Notes under the pieces: model-generated | The model's database searches: none | Told to the model about the DNA's origin: nothing | The model's input: only the letters and a program-made list of their open reading frames with translations | Source: SIG437 sp045648985 | GTDB lineage: Bacteria > Bacillota > Clostridia > UBA1381 > UBA9506 | Length of the DNA stretch: 51,439 nucleotides | Reading direction: 5' to 3' | NCBI GenBank assembly: GCA_045648985.1 | Contig: JAZROZ010000020.1 | Coordinates: 1-51,439 of the forward strand | Translations under genes and position numbers: made by a program | In this document: positions 7,768-16,271 of the stretch, in pieces | Layout of the letters: every line of letters begins with the position of its first letter | How positions within the stretch are numbered: the stretch's first letter is position 1

Positions 7768-9102
7768 ATGTTTCTAAAAAACAAGGTTTGCGATGCGCTT
7801 AAAAAAGACGTTTTGATATCTAAAGAAATGTCAGATGCAATCAATCTATGGCGCTTATGCTACCAAAACAAATCGCCCTGGCTTAGTGGTGAAGTTAAAA
7901 GTCTTAATCTCTGCGCCGCTATCTCAAGCGAGTTTGCAAGGCAAGTTACTTTAGAGCTTTCCTCTAGCATTTCAGGCTCAGCGCGTGCTAATGTGATAGA
8001 TACGCGCTATCAGGACTTTTTGTCATCTGTCAGGACATATGTTGAATATGCCTGCGCTCTTGGTGGCGTGGTGTTTAAGCCTTATGTTGAGGACTCAAAA
8101 TTAGAGGTCGAATGCATTGGTGCTGATAACTTCTTCCCCACTAAGATAAATGGAAGAGGCGATGTTATTTCTGCCGCTTTTTGTGAACAGAAAAAGGTGG
8201 GCGACAAAAAGTATTTAAGGATTGAGCATCACGAGCTTACAAAATCGGGTGTGGAGATTACAAACAGAGCCTTTTTAGTCCACGGTCTTTTTAACTCACT
8301 CAGTGAAGTATCGCTCTCTTACGTGGAAGAATGGAAAACTTTAGAGCCGTACATCTTTTTAAAAGGTGTGAAAAGACCGCTCTTTTCGTATTTCAAAATT
8401 CCGTTTGCAAACAATATCGACCTTTTGTCACCTCTCGGTGTTTCCGTTTTTTCACGTGCAACAAATGTAATCAAGGAGGCAGACAAGCAATATTCAAGGC
8501 TCTTGTGGGAATTTGAAGGCGGCGAGCTTGCAATAGATGCAAGCATTGATGCTATTCGTTCTATTGGCGGGGATTTTAAAATGCCGGAGCTTTCAAAAAG
8601 GCTTTTTCGTGGTCTTGACATTGACTCAGGCGGGAGCGATTTATACAGTGTTTTTGCACCTACCCTTCGTGATGAATCCATCATCAACGGCTTAGACCAG
8701 CTTTTAGTCAGGATTGAAGATTTAGTCGGTCTTGCACGCGGAGTATTTTCAGATACTGAAGCAGGTGTCCGCACCGCAACGGAGATTAATCTTTTAAGGC
8801 AGAGGACATATTCATCTGTTACCGATATCCAGAAATCTCTTGCTTTGGCACTAACAGGTCTTGCAGGTGCTATGGATGTCTATTGTGATGTTTATAGCCT
8901 GGCGCCTTACGGTAAATATTCGATAAGCTTTGACTTTGACGACAGCACCGTAACGGACAGACAGACTGAGTTTACAGAAAGACAGACACTTATTGAGCAA
9001 GGTATTATGGATAAGTGGGAGATGCGTGCGTGGTATTTGGGTGAAGCAGAAGATGCTGCAAAGGCTATGGTGGCAAGTTTAGAAAAAAAGAAAGAGGTTT
9101 AA
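7768..9102 (+). CDS. Phage portal protein (SPP1 Gp6/A118-like)
   Basis: This 444-residue protein has the lay-out of SPP1 Gp6-like portals. There is an early helical segment, a clip/wing region of mixed beta strands (SKLEVECIGADNFFPTKI) and a late helical stem (IINGLDQLLVRIEDLVGLARGVFSDTEAGVRTATEI), a region well conserved in these portals. A charged tail ends in ASLEKKKEV. The portal is the dodecameric DNA gate at one capsid vertex and the docking site for the terminase. The length fits the family. The start ATG has AAGGAAGG upstream. It is followed 3 bp later by the scaffold gene, as in A118-like phages lacking a MuF protein. Confidence 0.87.
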   Translation: MFLKNKVCDALKKDVLISKEMSDAINLWRLCYQNKSPWLSGEVKSLNLCAAISSEFARQVTLELSSSISGSARANVIDTRYQDFLSSVRTYVEYACALGGVVFKPYVEDSKLEVECIGADNFFPTKINGRGDVISAAFCEQKKVGDKKYLRIEHHELTKSGVEITNRAFLVHGLFNSLSEVSLSYVEEWKTLEPYIFLKGVKRPLFSYFKIPFANNIDLLSPLGVSVFSRATNVIKEADKQYSRLLWEFEGGELAIDASIDAIRSIGGDFKMPELSKRLFRGLDIDSGGSDLYSVFAPTLRDESIINGLDQLLVRIEDLVGLARGVFSDTEAGVRTATEINLLRQRTYSSVTDIQKSLALALTGLAGAMDVYCDVYSLAPYGKYSISFDFDDSTVTDRQTEFTERQTLIEQGIMDKWEMRAWYLGEAEDAAKAMVASLEKKKEV

Positions 9103-9105
9103 AAA

Positions 9106-9618
9106 GTGGAATTTTTAAAAGATGTTTTAAATGAAAGGTATGATGAGTTTTGCGGTATTATCGAAAGCTTTAATAAAAATAATCCCGAAAAGAGCATAAA
9201 GCTTATAAACTTAGCAGATGGCGGGTATGTCTTAAAGGACGCCTACTCTACACTTTCTGATAAGTATGAAAAAGATACCAAAAAGCTCTCAGACAGTCTT
9301 AAAAATGCTGAGTTTAATTATCAGCTTGAGCTTTTAATCCGTGATGAAAAGCCAAAGAACACAAAAGCCTTAAAGGCACTTATTGACTTAGACAAGCTAA
9401 GCTATGAAAACGGTGTGATATCAGGTTTTTCCGAGCAGATAGAAAAGCTCAAAAAAGAGGAGAGCTATCTGTTTGACAGTGGCACTCTGCCGCAATTTAC
9501 ACGTCCTGTCAGTAGCGCAGATACAGGAATTACACGTGAAGACTACAAAAAGCTTTCCTATATGGAAAAGCTCAAATTAAAAAAAGAAGCGCCAAAAATA
9601 TTTTCAAAGTTAAAATAG
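9106..9618 (+). CDS. Phage scaffolding protein (GP20-like)
   Basis: This highly charged, mostly helical protein of 170 residues is Lys/Glu-rich. It has the motif ADGGYVLKDAYSTLSDKYEKDTKKL, an ELLIRDEKPKNTKALKALIDLDKL segment and a basic C-terminus. This matches the Phage_GP20 minor structural/scaffold family, which precedes the major capsid gene in Firmicute siphophages. It would guide procapsid assembly and then leave. The start is GTG 9106, 3 bp after the portal stop. No separate prohead protease gene is visible in the cluster. Confidence 0.8.
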   Translation: MEFLKDVLNERYDEFCGIIESFNKNNPEKSIKLINLADGGYVLKDAYSTLSDKYEKDTKKLSDSLKNAEFNYQLELLIRDEKPKNTKALKALIDLDKLSYENGVISGFSEQIEKLKKEESYLFDSGTLPQFTRPVSSADTGITREDYKKLSYMEKLKLKKEAPKIFSKLK

Positions 9619-9631
9619 GAGGAATTAAAAA

Positions 9632-10669
9632 ATGGCAACATATTTAAATTATCCATTTGATCAGGAGGTATTCTTAAGTACATGGCAGGAAACACCCGAC
9701 CCGGTGAAAAGTGCTTTCATTGAAAGCGGTGCTATGGTAGAAGATGCACTTATTGCATCACAAATTCAAAATGACGGATATCTTTATTCAATACCGTTTT
9801 ACGATGTGCTCAGCGGCACACCGACAAACTACGACGGTGCAACAGACATCGAAACAACAGGGACATCAGCAGGAGCGCAGACAGGCGTTGTGTTTGGCCG
9901 TTCTATCGGCTTTACTGCTAAAAACTTTGTATCGGAGCTTTCAGGTGCCGACCCGATGGGACACATCGCTGCATCTGTCGGTAAATTCTGGGCAAAGCAG
10001 AGACAGAATATCCTGCTTGGCATCTTAGAAGCAATCTTCGGCATTTCAGGCGGTGCTACAACGGCTGCAGGCAAGTGGGCTCAAAATCACACTGCAGATT
10101 TAAGCTCTAAAACTGCCGAGGCTTCATTAATCGGTGCAACAGATTTAAACTCTCTTGCAACGCAGGCATTAGGCGACAACAAAAACAAATTTGCAATCGC
10201 AGTCATGCACTCAAACGTTGCAAAAACGCTTGAAAATCTGCAGGCTTTAGATTTCTGGAAATATACTGATGCAAACGGCATCCAAAGACCGCTTGGCTTA
10301 GCTTCTGCAAACGGCTACACAGTTATCATTGATGACGGTGTACCTGCTCAAAAGGTTGGTGGGTCAGGTGATAACAAAGACCTTATAAAATACACTACAT
10401 ATCTCTTAGGTGAGGGTGCAATAAGAACTGCTCCTGCTAAGCTTGACGTTCCTTGTGAAGTGGACAGAGACCCGAAAACAAACGGCGGTGAAGATACACT
10501 CTACACACGTATCCGTGAAACTATCCACCCGAACGGCTTTTCATTTACTCCGCCTGCATCGAACTTTACAAACAGTCCGACAGATGCACAGCTTGCTGAT
10601 TCTGCTAACTGGTCAATCAAATTTGACCCGAAAGCAATTCCGATTGCAAGACTTATCACAAACGGCTAA
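9632..10669 (+). CDS. Phage major capsid protein
   Basis: This 345-residue protein has no signal sequence and is rich in Ala, Gly and Thr. Capsid-like blocks include GRSIGFTAKNFVSELSGADP, HIAASVGKFWAKQRQNILLG, KNKFAIAVMHSNVAKTLENLQ and YLLGEGAIRTAPAKLDVPCE, as seen in coat proteins of A118-like siphophages with the HK97 fold. Its position directly after the scaffold and before the connector genes supports the call. A strong AGGAGG site precedes the ATG. No N-terminal delta domain of the proteolysed HK97 type is evident, in keeping with the separate scaffold gene. Confidence 0.87.
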   Translation: MATYLNYPFDQEVFLSTWQETPDPVKSAFIESGAMVEDALIASQIQNDGYLYSIPFYDVLSGTPTNYDGATDIETTGTSAGAQTGVVFGRSIGFTAKNFVSELSGADPMGHIAASVGKFWAKQRQNILLGILEAIFGISGGATTAAGKWAQNHTADLSSKTAEASLIGATDLNSLATQALGDNKNKFAIAVMHSNVAKTLENLQALDFWKYTDANGIQRPLGLASANGYTVIIDDGVPAQKVGGSGDNKDLIKYTTYLLGEGAIRTAPAKLDVPCEVDRDPKTNGGEDTLYTRIRETIHPNGFSFTPPASNFTNSPTDAQLADSANWSIKFDPKAIPIARLITNG

Positions 10670-10677
10670 GGTGCGCT

Positions 10678-11016
10678 ATGGTTTACGTAGATTATTCTTT
10701 TTATAAAGATGAATATTGCGGAACGTACGTTCCGGAGGAGGATTTTGATAATCTTTCGGTTCGTGCCACCGCTAAACTTAACGCATATTTAGGCGGAGAA
10801 CTGGAAGAAGACGAAATCACAGACGAGGTTAAGTTTGCAATATGTGAAATATGTGACCTTATGCTTGCCTCTTTAAATCACAGCGGTATTGAGTACGAGC
10901 GAAATGACGGATACTGGGTTTCCTATGAAGATGAAGAAAGAACAGATGCGCGTATTATAAGCTGTATTAAAACGTGGCTTGCAGGAAGTGAGCTTTTATA
11001 TCGGGGGAGGAATTAA
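10678..11016 (+). CDS. Head-tail connector (Gp6/Gp15-like DNA packaging protein)
   Basis: This acidic, helical protein of 112 residues starts MVYVDYSFYKDEYCGTYVPEEDFDNL and then has an Ala-rich helical body (SVRATAKLNAYL, FAICEICDLMLASLN). It resembles head-tail connector adaptors of the HK97 gp6 / SPP1 gp15 type, which sit under the portal. It begins 8 bp after the capsid gene, the canonical position. Assignment rests mainly on gene order, length and the opening motif. Confidence 0.7.
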   Translation: MVYVDYSFYKDEYCGTYVPEEDFDNLSVRATAKLNAYLGGELEEDEITDEVKFAICEICDLMLASLNHSGIEYERNDGYWVSYEDEERTDARIISCIKTWLAGSELLYRGRN

Positions 11017-11017
11017 A

Positions 11018-11314
11018 ATGATTACAAATGCTTTTGTCAGACTTTTTCACTTCGATGAAGATACGCAGGAAGAAACCGAGGTTTTTAGTGGTCGTGCAAG
11101 CCTTTTCGGCAATACGAAAATCGGTGATTTGAGTCACGGCAGGCGAAAGGAAAACGGATATACTCTCCGTATTCCCACTAAAGCTGATATTTTGGTTTCC
11201 TGCGGCGACAAGGTGTTTTGTGATAAATTCCCCCAGACTCTTACGGTTGTCGGTTTTTCAGACAACCGTAGAGGCTCACGGTTTTCACATCACTATAAGC
11301 TGATATTAAAGTAA
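11018..11314 (+). CDS. Head closure / minor capsid protein
   Basis: This 98-residue, beta-rich small protein begins MITNAFVRLFHFDEDTQEE. An ATG at 11018 with GGGGGAGG 7 nt upstream fixes the start; a longer reading into the previous gene is not needed. Size and position (second after the capsid gene) match the small head-completion proteins (Minor_capsid_1 type) of A118-like phages. No catalytic residues are expected or seen. Confidence 0.65.
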   Translation: MITNAFVRLFHFDEDTQEETEVFSGRASLFGNTKIGDLSHGRRKENGYTLRIPTKADILVSCGDKVFCDKFPQTLTVVGFSDNRRGSRFSHHYKLILK

Positions 11315-11327
11315 AGGAGGGGAAGTT

Positions 11328-11744
11328 ATGATTTTAAGTGCGGTCAGGAAGTTTTTAGAAAACTGTCCATGTTTTGCTTCAAAACACATAAATGCTGATT
11401 TTTTGAGTGAGAATCCCGAAAGCTTTTCTGTATATTCAGAAAATGCAGACCCGCTTTTAAAAAAATATGCAGATGGAAGAAAGCTGATGCAGTTTGTATT
11501 CTCTATTCGCATGAGAGCATCTTATAGCAAGAAAATCGCAGAAAACGAAAAAATCAGCAGGCTTTTTGACGATATTTCCGATTGGATTTATACTCAGGCA
11601 AAATCGGAAAACTTCCCTTATATCCAAGATAACATTTTAGTTTGTGATATGGAGGTCTTATCGCAGGGGCATTTAAAAAATACCAATGCGGCAGATTGCA
11701 CCTATGAAATGAAATGCCGCATTTTATATTATAAAAGGAGGTAG
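11328..11744 (+). CDS. Minor capsid / tail terminator-like protein
   Basis: This 138-residue protein has a middle segment RKLMQFVFSIRMRASYSKKIAENEKISRLFDDISDWI and a C-terminal beta region ending EMKCRILYYKRR. The combination of helices, then strands ending in a short basic tail matches the Minor_capsid_3-like / tail terminator position just before the tail tube gene in Firmicute siphophages. The Minor_capsid_2-type gene often found between the two is absent. Its start has AAAGGAGGGG upstream. Confidence 0.65.
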   Translation: MILSAVRKFLENCPCFASKHINADFLSENPESFSVYSENADPLLKKYADGRKLMQFVFSIRMRASYSKKIAENEKISRLFDDISDWIYTQAKSENFPYIQDNILVCDMEVLSQGHLKNTNAADCTYEMKCRILYYKRR

Positions 11745-11747
11745 AAG

Positions 11748-12230
11748 ATGAAAAGTCTTTTCAAAAGATGCGACAAGCTCGCATTTTATGGCGTACCGCA
11801 AAGTGATGGTACGATAATATTTAAGAGAATGACAGGCTTTACGGAGATTTCAACATCGAAAAATCCTAAGGAATACAAACGTCAGTACGTCGATGAGGAA
11901 TTTGAAAAATCTGATGTTGTGGGCTACAGTCCGCAGATTGCTTACAGCTTTGACAGATTTGAAGGCAGTGACGTACATGACGATATTGTTAAAATCACAG
12001 ATAATGAGCTTTTGGGCACCGAAGCCGTGAGAACTATCGTTATTGTCGATATGAAGAGTGAAAATGACGGGAAATACAAGGCTATAAGCCGAAACTTTTC
12101 CGTTATCCCAGATTCCGAGGGCGGAAGTATGGATGCTTACACCTACAGCGGCTCTTTTAAGGCAAACAGCGTTAAAACGTCAGGTTTGGCGATGTCTTCA
12201 GATGAGTGGGAAACCATTACATTTGAATAA
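11748..12230 (+). CDS. Major tail tube protein
   Basis: This 160-residue protein carries FKRMTGFTEISTSKNPKEYKRQYVDEEFEKSDVVGYSPQIAYSFD and later YTYSGSFKANSVKTSG. These are characteristic of siphophage tail tube subunits of the A118/Listeria type (beta sandwich with SGSFKA-like strand). Polymerised rings form the tube through which DNA passes. It follows the tail terminator candidate by 3 bp with a GGAGG site overlapping that gene's end. Confidence 0.82.
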   Translation: MKSLFKRCDKLAFYGVPQSDGTIIFKRMTGFTEISTSKNPKEYKRQYVDEEFEKSDVVGYSPQIAYSFDRFEGSDVHDDIVKITDNELLGTEAVRTIVIVDMKSENDGKYKAISRNFSVIPDSEGGSMDAYTYSGSFKANSVKTSGLAMSSDEWETITFE

Positions 12231-12237
12231 TATATGT

Positions 12238-12296
12238 GGGTGGGGATGTAAAAAAATTAAAGGTGTGGGCGGATGAGAAAAATCTTCTGCCCACAC
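12238..12296 (+). repeat. Solo family-A-like end plus hairpin between tail genes
   Basis: GTGGGGATGTAAAAAAATT (12238 onward) copies the outermost left end of family A elements, but no element body follows. A hairpin with arms GTGTGGGC (12263-12270) and GCCCACAC (12289-12296) follows, and then the ribosome site of the Gp15 gene. It may be an empty or excised site, or a small attenuating hairpin. Confidence 0.6.
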
Positions 12297-12311
12297 ACGA
12301 AAGGAAAAGCT

Positions 12312-12878
12312 ATGAACATATTAACAGATAAGCTCCCGCAAGGCATTTTTATAAATTCAGTCTACTACCCTGTTTTTACCGATTTTAAAAGGTGGCTTAA
12401 AATTGATATGCTGCTGTCTGACAGAAAAATGTCAGAAAAAGAGAGACTTTCACGGATTTTGGCTCTTTGCTACCGTGAGCTTCCCGAAAATATTGATGAT
12501 GCCATAGCAGGTGTTTATGAATTCTATACGTGCTTTAAAACTCAAAAAACGGAAAATCGCCGCAAAGCAGGGGCTAAAGTTTTTTCTTTTGCAGAAGACG
12601 CAGAGCTTATCTATGCGGCATTTTTTACACAATATGGGATTGACCTTACAAAATCAGGACTTCACTGGTTTCAGTTTAATGCTCTTTTTAAAGGGCTGAC
12701 AGATGAGCATAAGCTTTCTAAGGTAATTTCGCTTCGTTCTTTAAACCTTGCAGATATTAAAGACGCATCTAAAAGAAAGCACTTATATGAGCTTAAAAAG
12801 CATTATGCTCTTTTTGATAACCGCACAGAAGAAGAAAAGAGCGAAGATATTGCAAAAAATATGGCATCATTATTCTAA
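12312..12878 (+). CDS. Phage Gp15-family tail assembly protein
   Basis: This 188-residue protein begins MNILTDKLPQGIFINSVYYPVFTDFKRWLK. It contains the family feature FFTQYGIDLTKSGLHWFQFNALFKGL and ends ALFDNRTEEEKSEDIAKNMASLF. These match bacteriophage Gp15 proteins, encoded between the tail tube and tape measure genes and thought to act as tail-assembly chaperones. I choose ATG 12312 (GAAAGGAAAAG upstream); the upstream ATG at 12273 lies inside the preceding hairpin. In this cluster the next gene is not the tape measure, which is unusual. Confidence 0.85.
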   Translation: MNILTDKLPQGIFINSVYYPVFTDFKRWLKIDMLLSDRKMSEKERLSRILALCYRELPENIDDAIAGVYEFYTCFKTQKTENRRKAGAKVFSFAEDAELIYAAFFTQYGIDLTKSGLHWFQFNALFKGLTDEHKLSKVISLRSLNLADIKDASKRKHLYELKKHYALFDNRTEEEKSEDIAKNMASLF

Positions 12879-12889
12879 AGGAGGAAAAA

Positions 12890-13684
12890 ATGGGATTTAC
12901 AGTTAATTTTACAGATAATCAAAGCATCACATCAAATGAGATAAACAGTATCGCATCAGGCATTGATAATGAAGTAACCGGCATCAGCTTTACAGATGAT
13001 ACTCTCTATGGTGTTGATGAGCTTAACAGTATATCAAAATCGCTGATTACAAAAGGTGTCACGCAAGGTCTTGACGTTTTAGTAAACGGCGACGATATTA
13101 TAATCACTTCAGGCAGCGCATATTTTGATGACGGCAAAAAGCTTGTTGCAGACAGTGATGGAATCACTCTTAAAAGAGAAGAAAATACCTTCTGCTATGT
13201 CTGGCTTTCAAATGATATATCGCAGGGCATAGTCAGTGCTAAGGCTACTGCCGAGGAGCCGTCAGGTGATTATGTGCTTTTGGCTACTGTGTCAGCCTCA
13301 GGCATTGTTACGCCGAAAAAAGAAATCGCACTTATGAAAAACAGTTCACTTATGCCAAACTACTATGAAAGAATTACGCAGTTTATATCAATCGCATATA
13401 CGAAAGAGGGAACAACGCTTTCACTTGATGTCGGAAAAGATTTCAGGCGTATGATAATTCTCACTCTTAAGCAGCCTATATACGTAGACTGGGACGCAAA
13501 TGAAATGTATCAGACAGGCAAATACTATAAGGACGTAACAGACCCCTTTGACACCTTAATTACAGTAATACCTTATCTTACCATTCAGTTCATATCATAC
13601 GAAAACAATATTTTAACCTACAAGGCACATTGCTCTACAGCGCACGGCTCAGTTTATGGCGACCTTGTGATTGATTGTATGTAG
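12890..13684 (+). CDS. Phage baseplate/receptor-binding-like protein
   Basis: This 264-residue protein begins MGFTVNFTDNQSITSNEINSI. A beta-rich body follows with GSAYFDDGKKLVADSDGI, a pattern common in tail appendage and host-recognition proteins of gut Firmicute phages. I recognise the type but not a precise family. Position after Gp15 and before a BppU-like protein suggests a baseplate or fibre role. AAAGGAGG precedes the start. Confidence 0.55.
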   Translation: MGFTVNFTDNQSITSNEINSIASGIDNEVTGISFTDDTLYGVDELNSISKSLITKGVTQGLDVLVNGDDIIITSGSAYFDDGKKLVADSDGITLKREENTFCYVWLSNDISQGIVSAKATAEEPSGDYVLLATVSASGIVTPKKEIALMKNSSLMPNYYERITQFISIAYTKEGTTLSLDVGKDFRRMIILTLKQPIYVDWDANEMYQTGKYYKDVTDPFDTLITVIPYLTIQFISYENNILTYKAHCSTAHGSVYGDLVIDCM

Positions 13685-13696
13685 GGGGTGCTAAGT

Positions 13697-14290
13697 ATGA
13701 TTAATTATAATTTTAAAATAGAACTCACAGATGAAAGAAGTATGTATGCAGACATCGTCTTCACATCAGGCGACATCAGGGGATATCGCCTAAGCTTTGG
13801 TTTTACTGATAATTCTAAGGCTCTAAGCTTAAAGGACCACACACTAACTGTCAAGGCAAAACGTGCCGACGGAAAAATTATCATAGATACGGGCGTGGTA
13901 ACAGACGAAGACACAGCCTATTACGACGTAAAAAACAGTATGATTGCAGTTTCGGGTGATGTGTCCTTTGAGATTGCTTTATCTGACTCTATGGGTATGT
14001 ATGTCACGACAAAAGAGCTTTTTGCATATGTAAGAGAAGGCTATGGTGCAGGCGATATCACACCATCTGATACGGCACCTGTTTTGTCTGCTCTTTTAAG
14101 CGTTGCAAGCTCTTTAAATCAAGAGGCAACAAAAGCAAACGAGGCAGCAAATGCGGCAAATACTGCAGCAAGTGCGGCAAATACTGCGGCAAGCGAGGCT
14201 TTAGAGATTGTAAATACAGAAATTGCAGACATCGAAGCATCAATCGAAAATATCATTACAAAATATGGCTTAGGCGGTGATAGTGTATGA
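13697..14290 (+). CDS. BppU-like baseplate upper protein with Ala-rich coiled coil
   Basis: This 198-residue protein starts at ATG 13697, preceded by GGGGGTG. The N-terminal beta domain (FKIELTDERSMYADIVFTSGD, KADGKIIIDTGVV-like strands) resembles BppU N-terminal domains that anchor receptor-binding proteins to the baseplate. Residues about 140-180 are a low-complexity heptad-like run of Ala/Asn/Thr (AANAANTAAS repeated), predicted to form a trimeric stalk. The stop overlaps the next start (ATGA), indicating translational coupling to the putative tip protein. Confidence 0.62.
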   Translation: MINYNFKIELTDERSMYADIVFTSGDIRGYRLSFGFTDNSKALSLKDHTLTVKAKRADGKIIIDTGVVTDEDTAYYDVKNSMIAVSGDVSFEIALSDSMGMYVTTKELFAYVREGYGAGDITPSDTAPVLSALLSVASSLNQEATKANEAANAANTAASAANTAASEALEIVNTEIADIEASIENIITKYGLGGDSV

Positions 14291-14982
14291 GTATAGGCAC
14301 GCAGGTTGAACTGGTAGCAGATAAAGTCTACGAAAAAGGCAGAGAGGACGAATGGAGTGCTTTCTGGGATGCATTTCAGACAAACGGCACGCGTACAAAT
14401 TATGGAGGTACGTTTTCCGGTGAATACTGGACTGATGGTAATTTCAAACCAAAACATAAAATAGTGCCAACAAATGCCGACAGTATGTTTAGAGAATCAG
14501 CCATTACAAACGGGGAATTGTTAAGAGGCAAGCTTGATTTATCAAAAAATACAAATGGATATTGTTCTTTTTATTGGGCCAAATTTACAACTTTACCGCA
14601 CATAAATTGTAGTAATTTGACAGACCTCTATTGGTTTTTTGGGGATACGAGAGAATTAACAAAAATAGAATTGATTACATTAAATAATGAGGGGACAACA
14701 AAATTTACTAACACTTTTAACTATGACATAAAACTTTCCTACATTCGTTTTGAAGGTGTCATCGGCAAAACAATTGATTTTAAAGTATGTCCTTTGGATA
14801 AAGAAAGTATAAAAAGCGTTATTAATCACCTTTCAAAAAGTGCATCAGGACAAACATTATCACTTAAAAAAACCGCCGTAAACAGTGCATTTTCTATTGA
14901 CGTTGATGATGAAGCAACATATACAGATGAATGGAACACTTTAATAAACAGCGTTTCAAACTGGACAATAAACTTTATATAA
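14287..14982 (+). CDS. Phage surface/receptor-binding protein with leucine-rich-repeat-like segments
   Basis: This 231-residue protein begins MSIGTQVELVADKVYEKGRE. An aromatic block (WSAFWDAFQTNG, TFSGEYWTDGNF) is followed by irregular repeats of the form L.KIELI.LNN.G that recall BspA-type leucine-rich surface repeats. This architecture fits a distal tail or host-range protein, and LRR-like tips are common in gut Firmicute phages. It is translationally coupled to the BppU-like gene. Base composition in 14500-14900 looks more A/T-rich than neighbours, hinting that the tip domain was exchanged. Confidence 0.55.
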   Translation: MSIGTQVELVADKVYEKGREDEWSAFWDAFQTNGTRTNYGGTFSGEYWTDGNFKPKHKIVPTNADSMFRESAITNGELLRGKLDLSKNTNGYCSFYWAKFTTLPHINCSNLTDLYWFFGDTRELTKIELITLNNEGTTKFTNTFNYDIKLSYIRFEGVIGKTIDFKVCPLDKESIKSVINHLSKSASGQTLSLKKTAVNSAFSIDVDDEATYTDEWNTLINSVSNWTINFI

Positions 14983-14994
14983 GGGGTGATGAAG

Positions 14995-15183
14995 ATGAAG
15001 ACAAAAACACTTTTATTTGCAGATAGCGGCAAGGTTTTAACAGACGGAAAAAGCTACGGAAAAACTGTGATGCTCGCAGATGACAGAAAAAGCGAAGATT
15101 TTTATGAGATAACAGAAAAAGAGTATGAGAAAATCTTAAAAGAAACGGCACAGGAGGAAATTCAAGATGAAAATATTTCTTGA
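14995..15183 (+). CDS. Small phage protein of unknown function
   Basis: This 62-residue protein (from ATG 14995, AAGGGGTG about 6 nt upstream) opens KTKTLLFADSGKVLTDGKSYGKTVML and has an acidic, helical C-terminal half (EITEKEYEKILKETAQEE). I do not recognise a family. Such small ORFs sit between tail-fibre and lysis genes in many siphophages. Its end overlaps the amidase start by 17 nt, so the two are probably co-translated. Confidence 0.6.
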   Translation: MKTKTLLFADSGKVLTDGKSYGKTVMLADDRKSEDFYEITEKEYEKILKETAQEEIQDENIS

Positions 15184-15865
15184 TGCAGGACATAACTACA
15201 GCGGTTTTGACACGGGAGCAAGCGGCAACGGACTTTTTGAGCAGAACGTAACGTTTTTAATTGCGCAAGGTCTTAAAAAGCTCTTAAAAAAGGACGGATA
15301 TGACGTTTATATGAGTCGAGATGAAATTACTGACAATGTCGGCTCTACTCTGGCTGAAAGCTTAAAAAAGCGTGCCGATATGTCAAACGAATGGGGTGCT
15401 GATTTATTCATTTCAATCCATGCAAACGCAGGCGGCGGAAAGGGTACGGAGACGCTCGTCTATTCAAAAGCCTCTAAATCATATTCCGTGGCAGAAGATG
15501 TGCAAAATGCCGTTGTGAAAAGACTGAAAACAAATGACAGAGGCATAAAAGAGCGCCCCGACCTTTACGTTCTTTCGCATACAAAAGCGCCCGCTATAAT
15601 CATTGAAACGGCATTTATTGATAACCTTGATGATGCAAAAAAGCTAAAAAAAAGCTATGACGAATTTGCAAAAGCAATTTATGAGGGCATAACAGGTAAT
15701 AAAACTAAAGGCGATTTGACGGAGGTTAATGATATCGTGTGGGAATTGGAAAACAGAAACATCATAACCGATAAGGCACTATGGACAGAAAAGCTTAATG
15801 AGGATAAAAATGCGTATCATCTCGCACGAAAGACAGTAGCTTTTTTAAGAGAAAGAGGTGTGTGA
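15167..15865 (+). CDS. N-acetylmuramoyl-L-alanine amidase (endolysin)
   Basis: This 232-residue protein has an Amidase_3 domain. The zinc ligands are H8 in MKIFLDAGHNYSGFDTGASGN, the Glu of the FLIAQGLKKLLK region and the His of LFISIHANAGGG; the catalytic Glu is in APAIIIETAFIDN. It cleaves the amide between muramic acid and the stem peptide to release particles. There is no signal peptide, so export depends on the holin encoded next. The C-terminal 55 residues resemble a short helical cell-wall-binding or linker segment. Ribosome site GGAGG lies inside the preceding small gene. Confidence 0.9.
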   Translation: MKIFLDAGHNYSGFDTGASGNGLFEQNVTFLIAQGLKKLLKKDGYDVYMSRDEITDNVGSTLAESLKKRADMSNEWGADLFISIHANAGGGKGTETLVYSKASKSYSVAEDVQNAVVKRLKTNDRGIKERPDLYVLSHTKAPAIIIETAFIDNLDDAKKLKKSYDEFAKAIYEGITGNKTKGDLTEVNDIVWELENRNIITDKALWTEKLNEDKNAYHLARKTVAFLRERGV

Positions 15866-16257
15866 TGACAGAAATTACAACATATATTAAAATGCTTTCA
15901 GCTTTTTTATGCAGCCTCGCTACATATATCTGGGGCGGACTTGATGCACTTTTTTCCGTTCTGCTTTCGCTCATTATGATAGACTACATAACAGGCATTT
16001 TAGCGGGCATAAAATCAAAGACGCTTTCAAGCCAGGTCGGCTTTTACGGCATACTGAAAAAATGCGGTATTTTGTGCGTTGTTGCACTTTCACACTTTAT
16101 CGGCGAGCTTTCAAATATGCCCGATATCCGCTCGCTCGTTATCGGCTTTTATATCGCAAACGAGGGAATAAGTATTTTGGAAAATACAGGCAGGCTGGGC
16201 GTACCGCTTCCCGAAAAGCTCATTGATATTTTAAGTCAGCTCAGGGATAAAAACTAA
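15865..16257 (+). CDS. Phage holin (Holin_4_1/TcdE-like)
   Basis: This 130-residue membrane protein has about three hydrophobic segments and the class signature LIMIDYITGILAGIKSKTLSSQVGFYGILKKCG, then SLVIGFYIANEGISILENTGRLGVPLPEKL. This is the toxin-secretion/lysis holin family. It would permeabilise the membrane to let the amidase out. The start ATG overlaps the amidase stop (TGATG), giving a tightly coupled lysis pair. The order amidase then holin, upstream of the tape-measure-like gene, is unusual. Confidence 0.9.
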   Translation: MTEITTYIKMLSAFLCSLATYIWGGLDALFSVLLSLIMIDYITGILAGIKSKTLSSQVGFYGILKKCGILCVVALSHFIGELSNMPDIRSLVIGFYIANEGISILENTGRLGVPLPEKLIDILSQLRDKN

Positions 16258-16271
16258 ACGGAGGTGATTAA

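Noticed and set aside
12273..12311. Earlier ATG for the Gp15 gene
   Set aside because: It lies within the preceding hairpin and has no ribosome site; ATG 12312 has GAAAGGAAAAG and gives the family's usual N-terminus.
14110..14210. Tandem DNA repeat (VNTR) in the phage cluster
   Set aside because: The GCAAATACTGC-type repetition is explained by the Ala/Asn/Thr coiled-coil stalk of the BppU-like protein.
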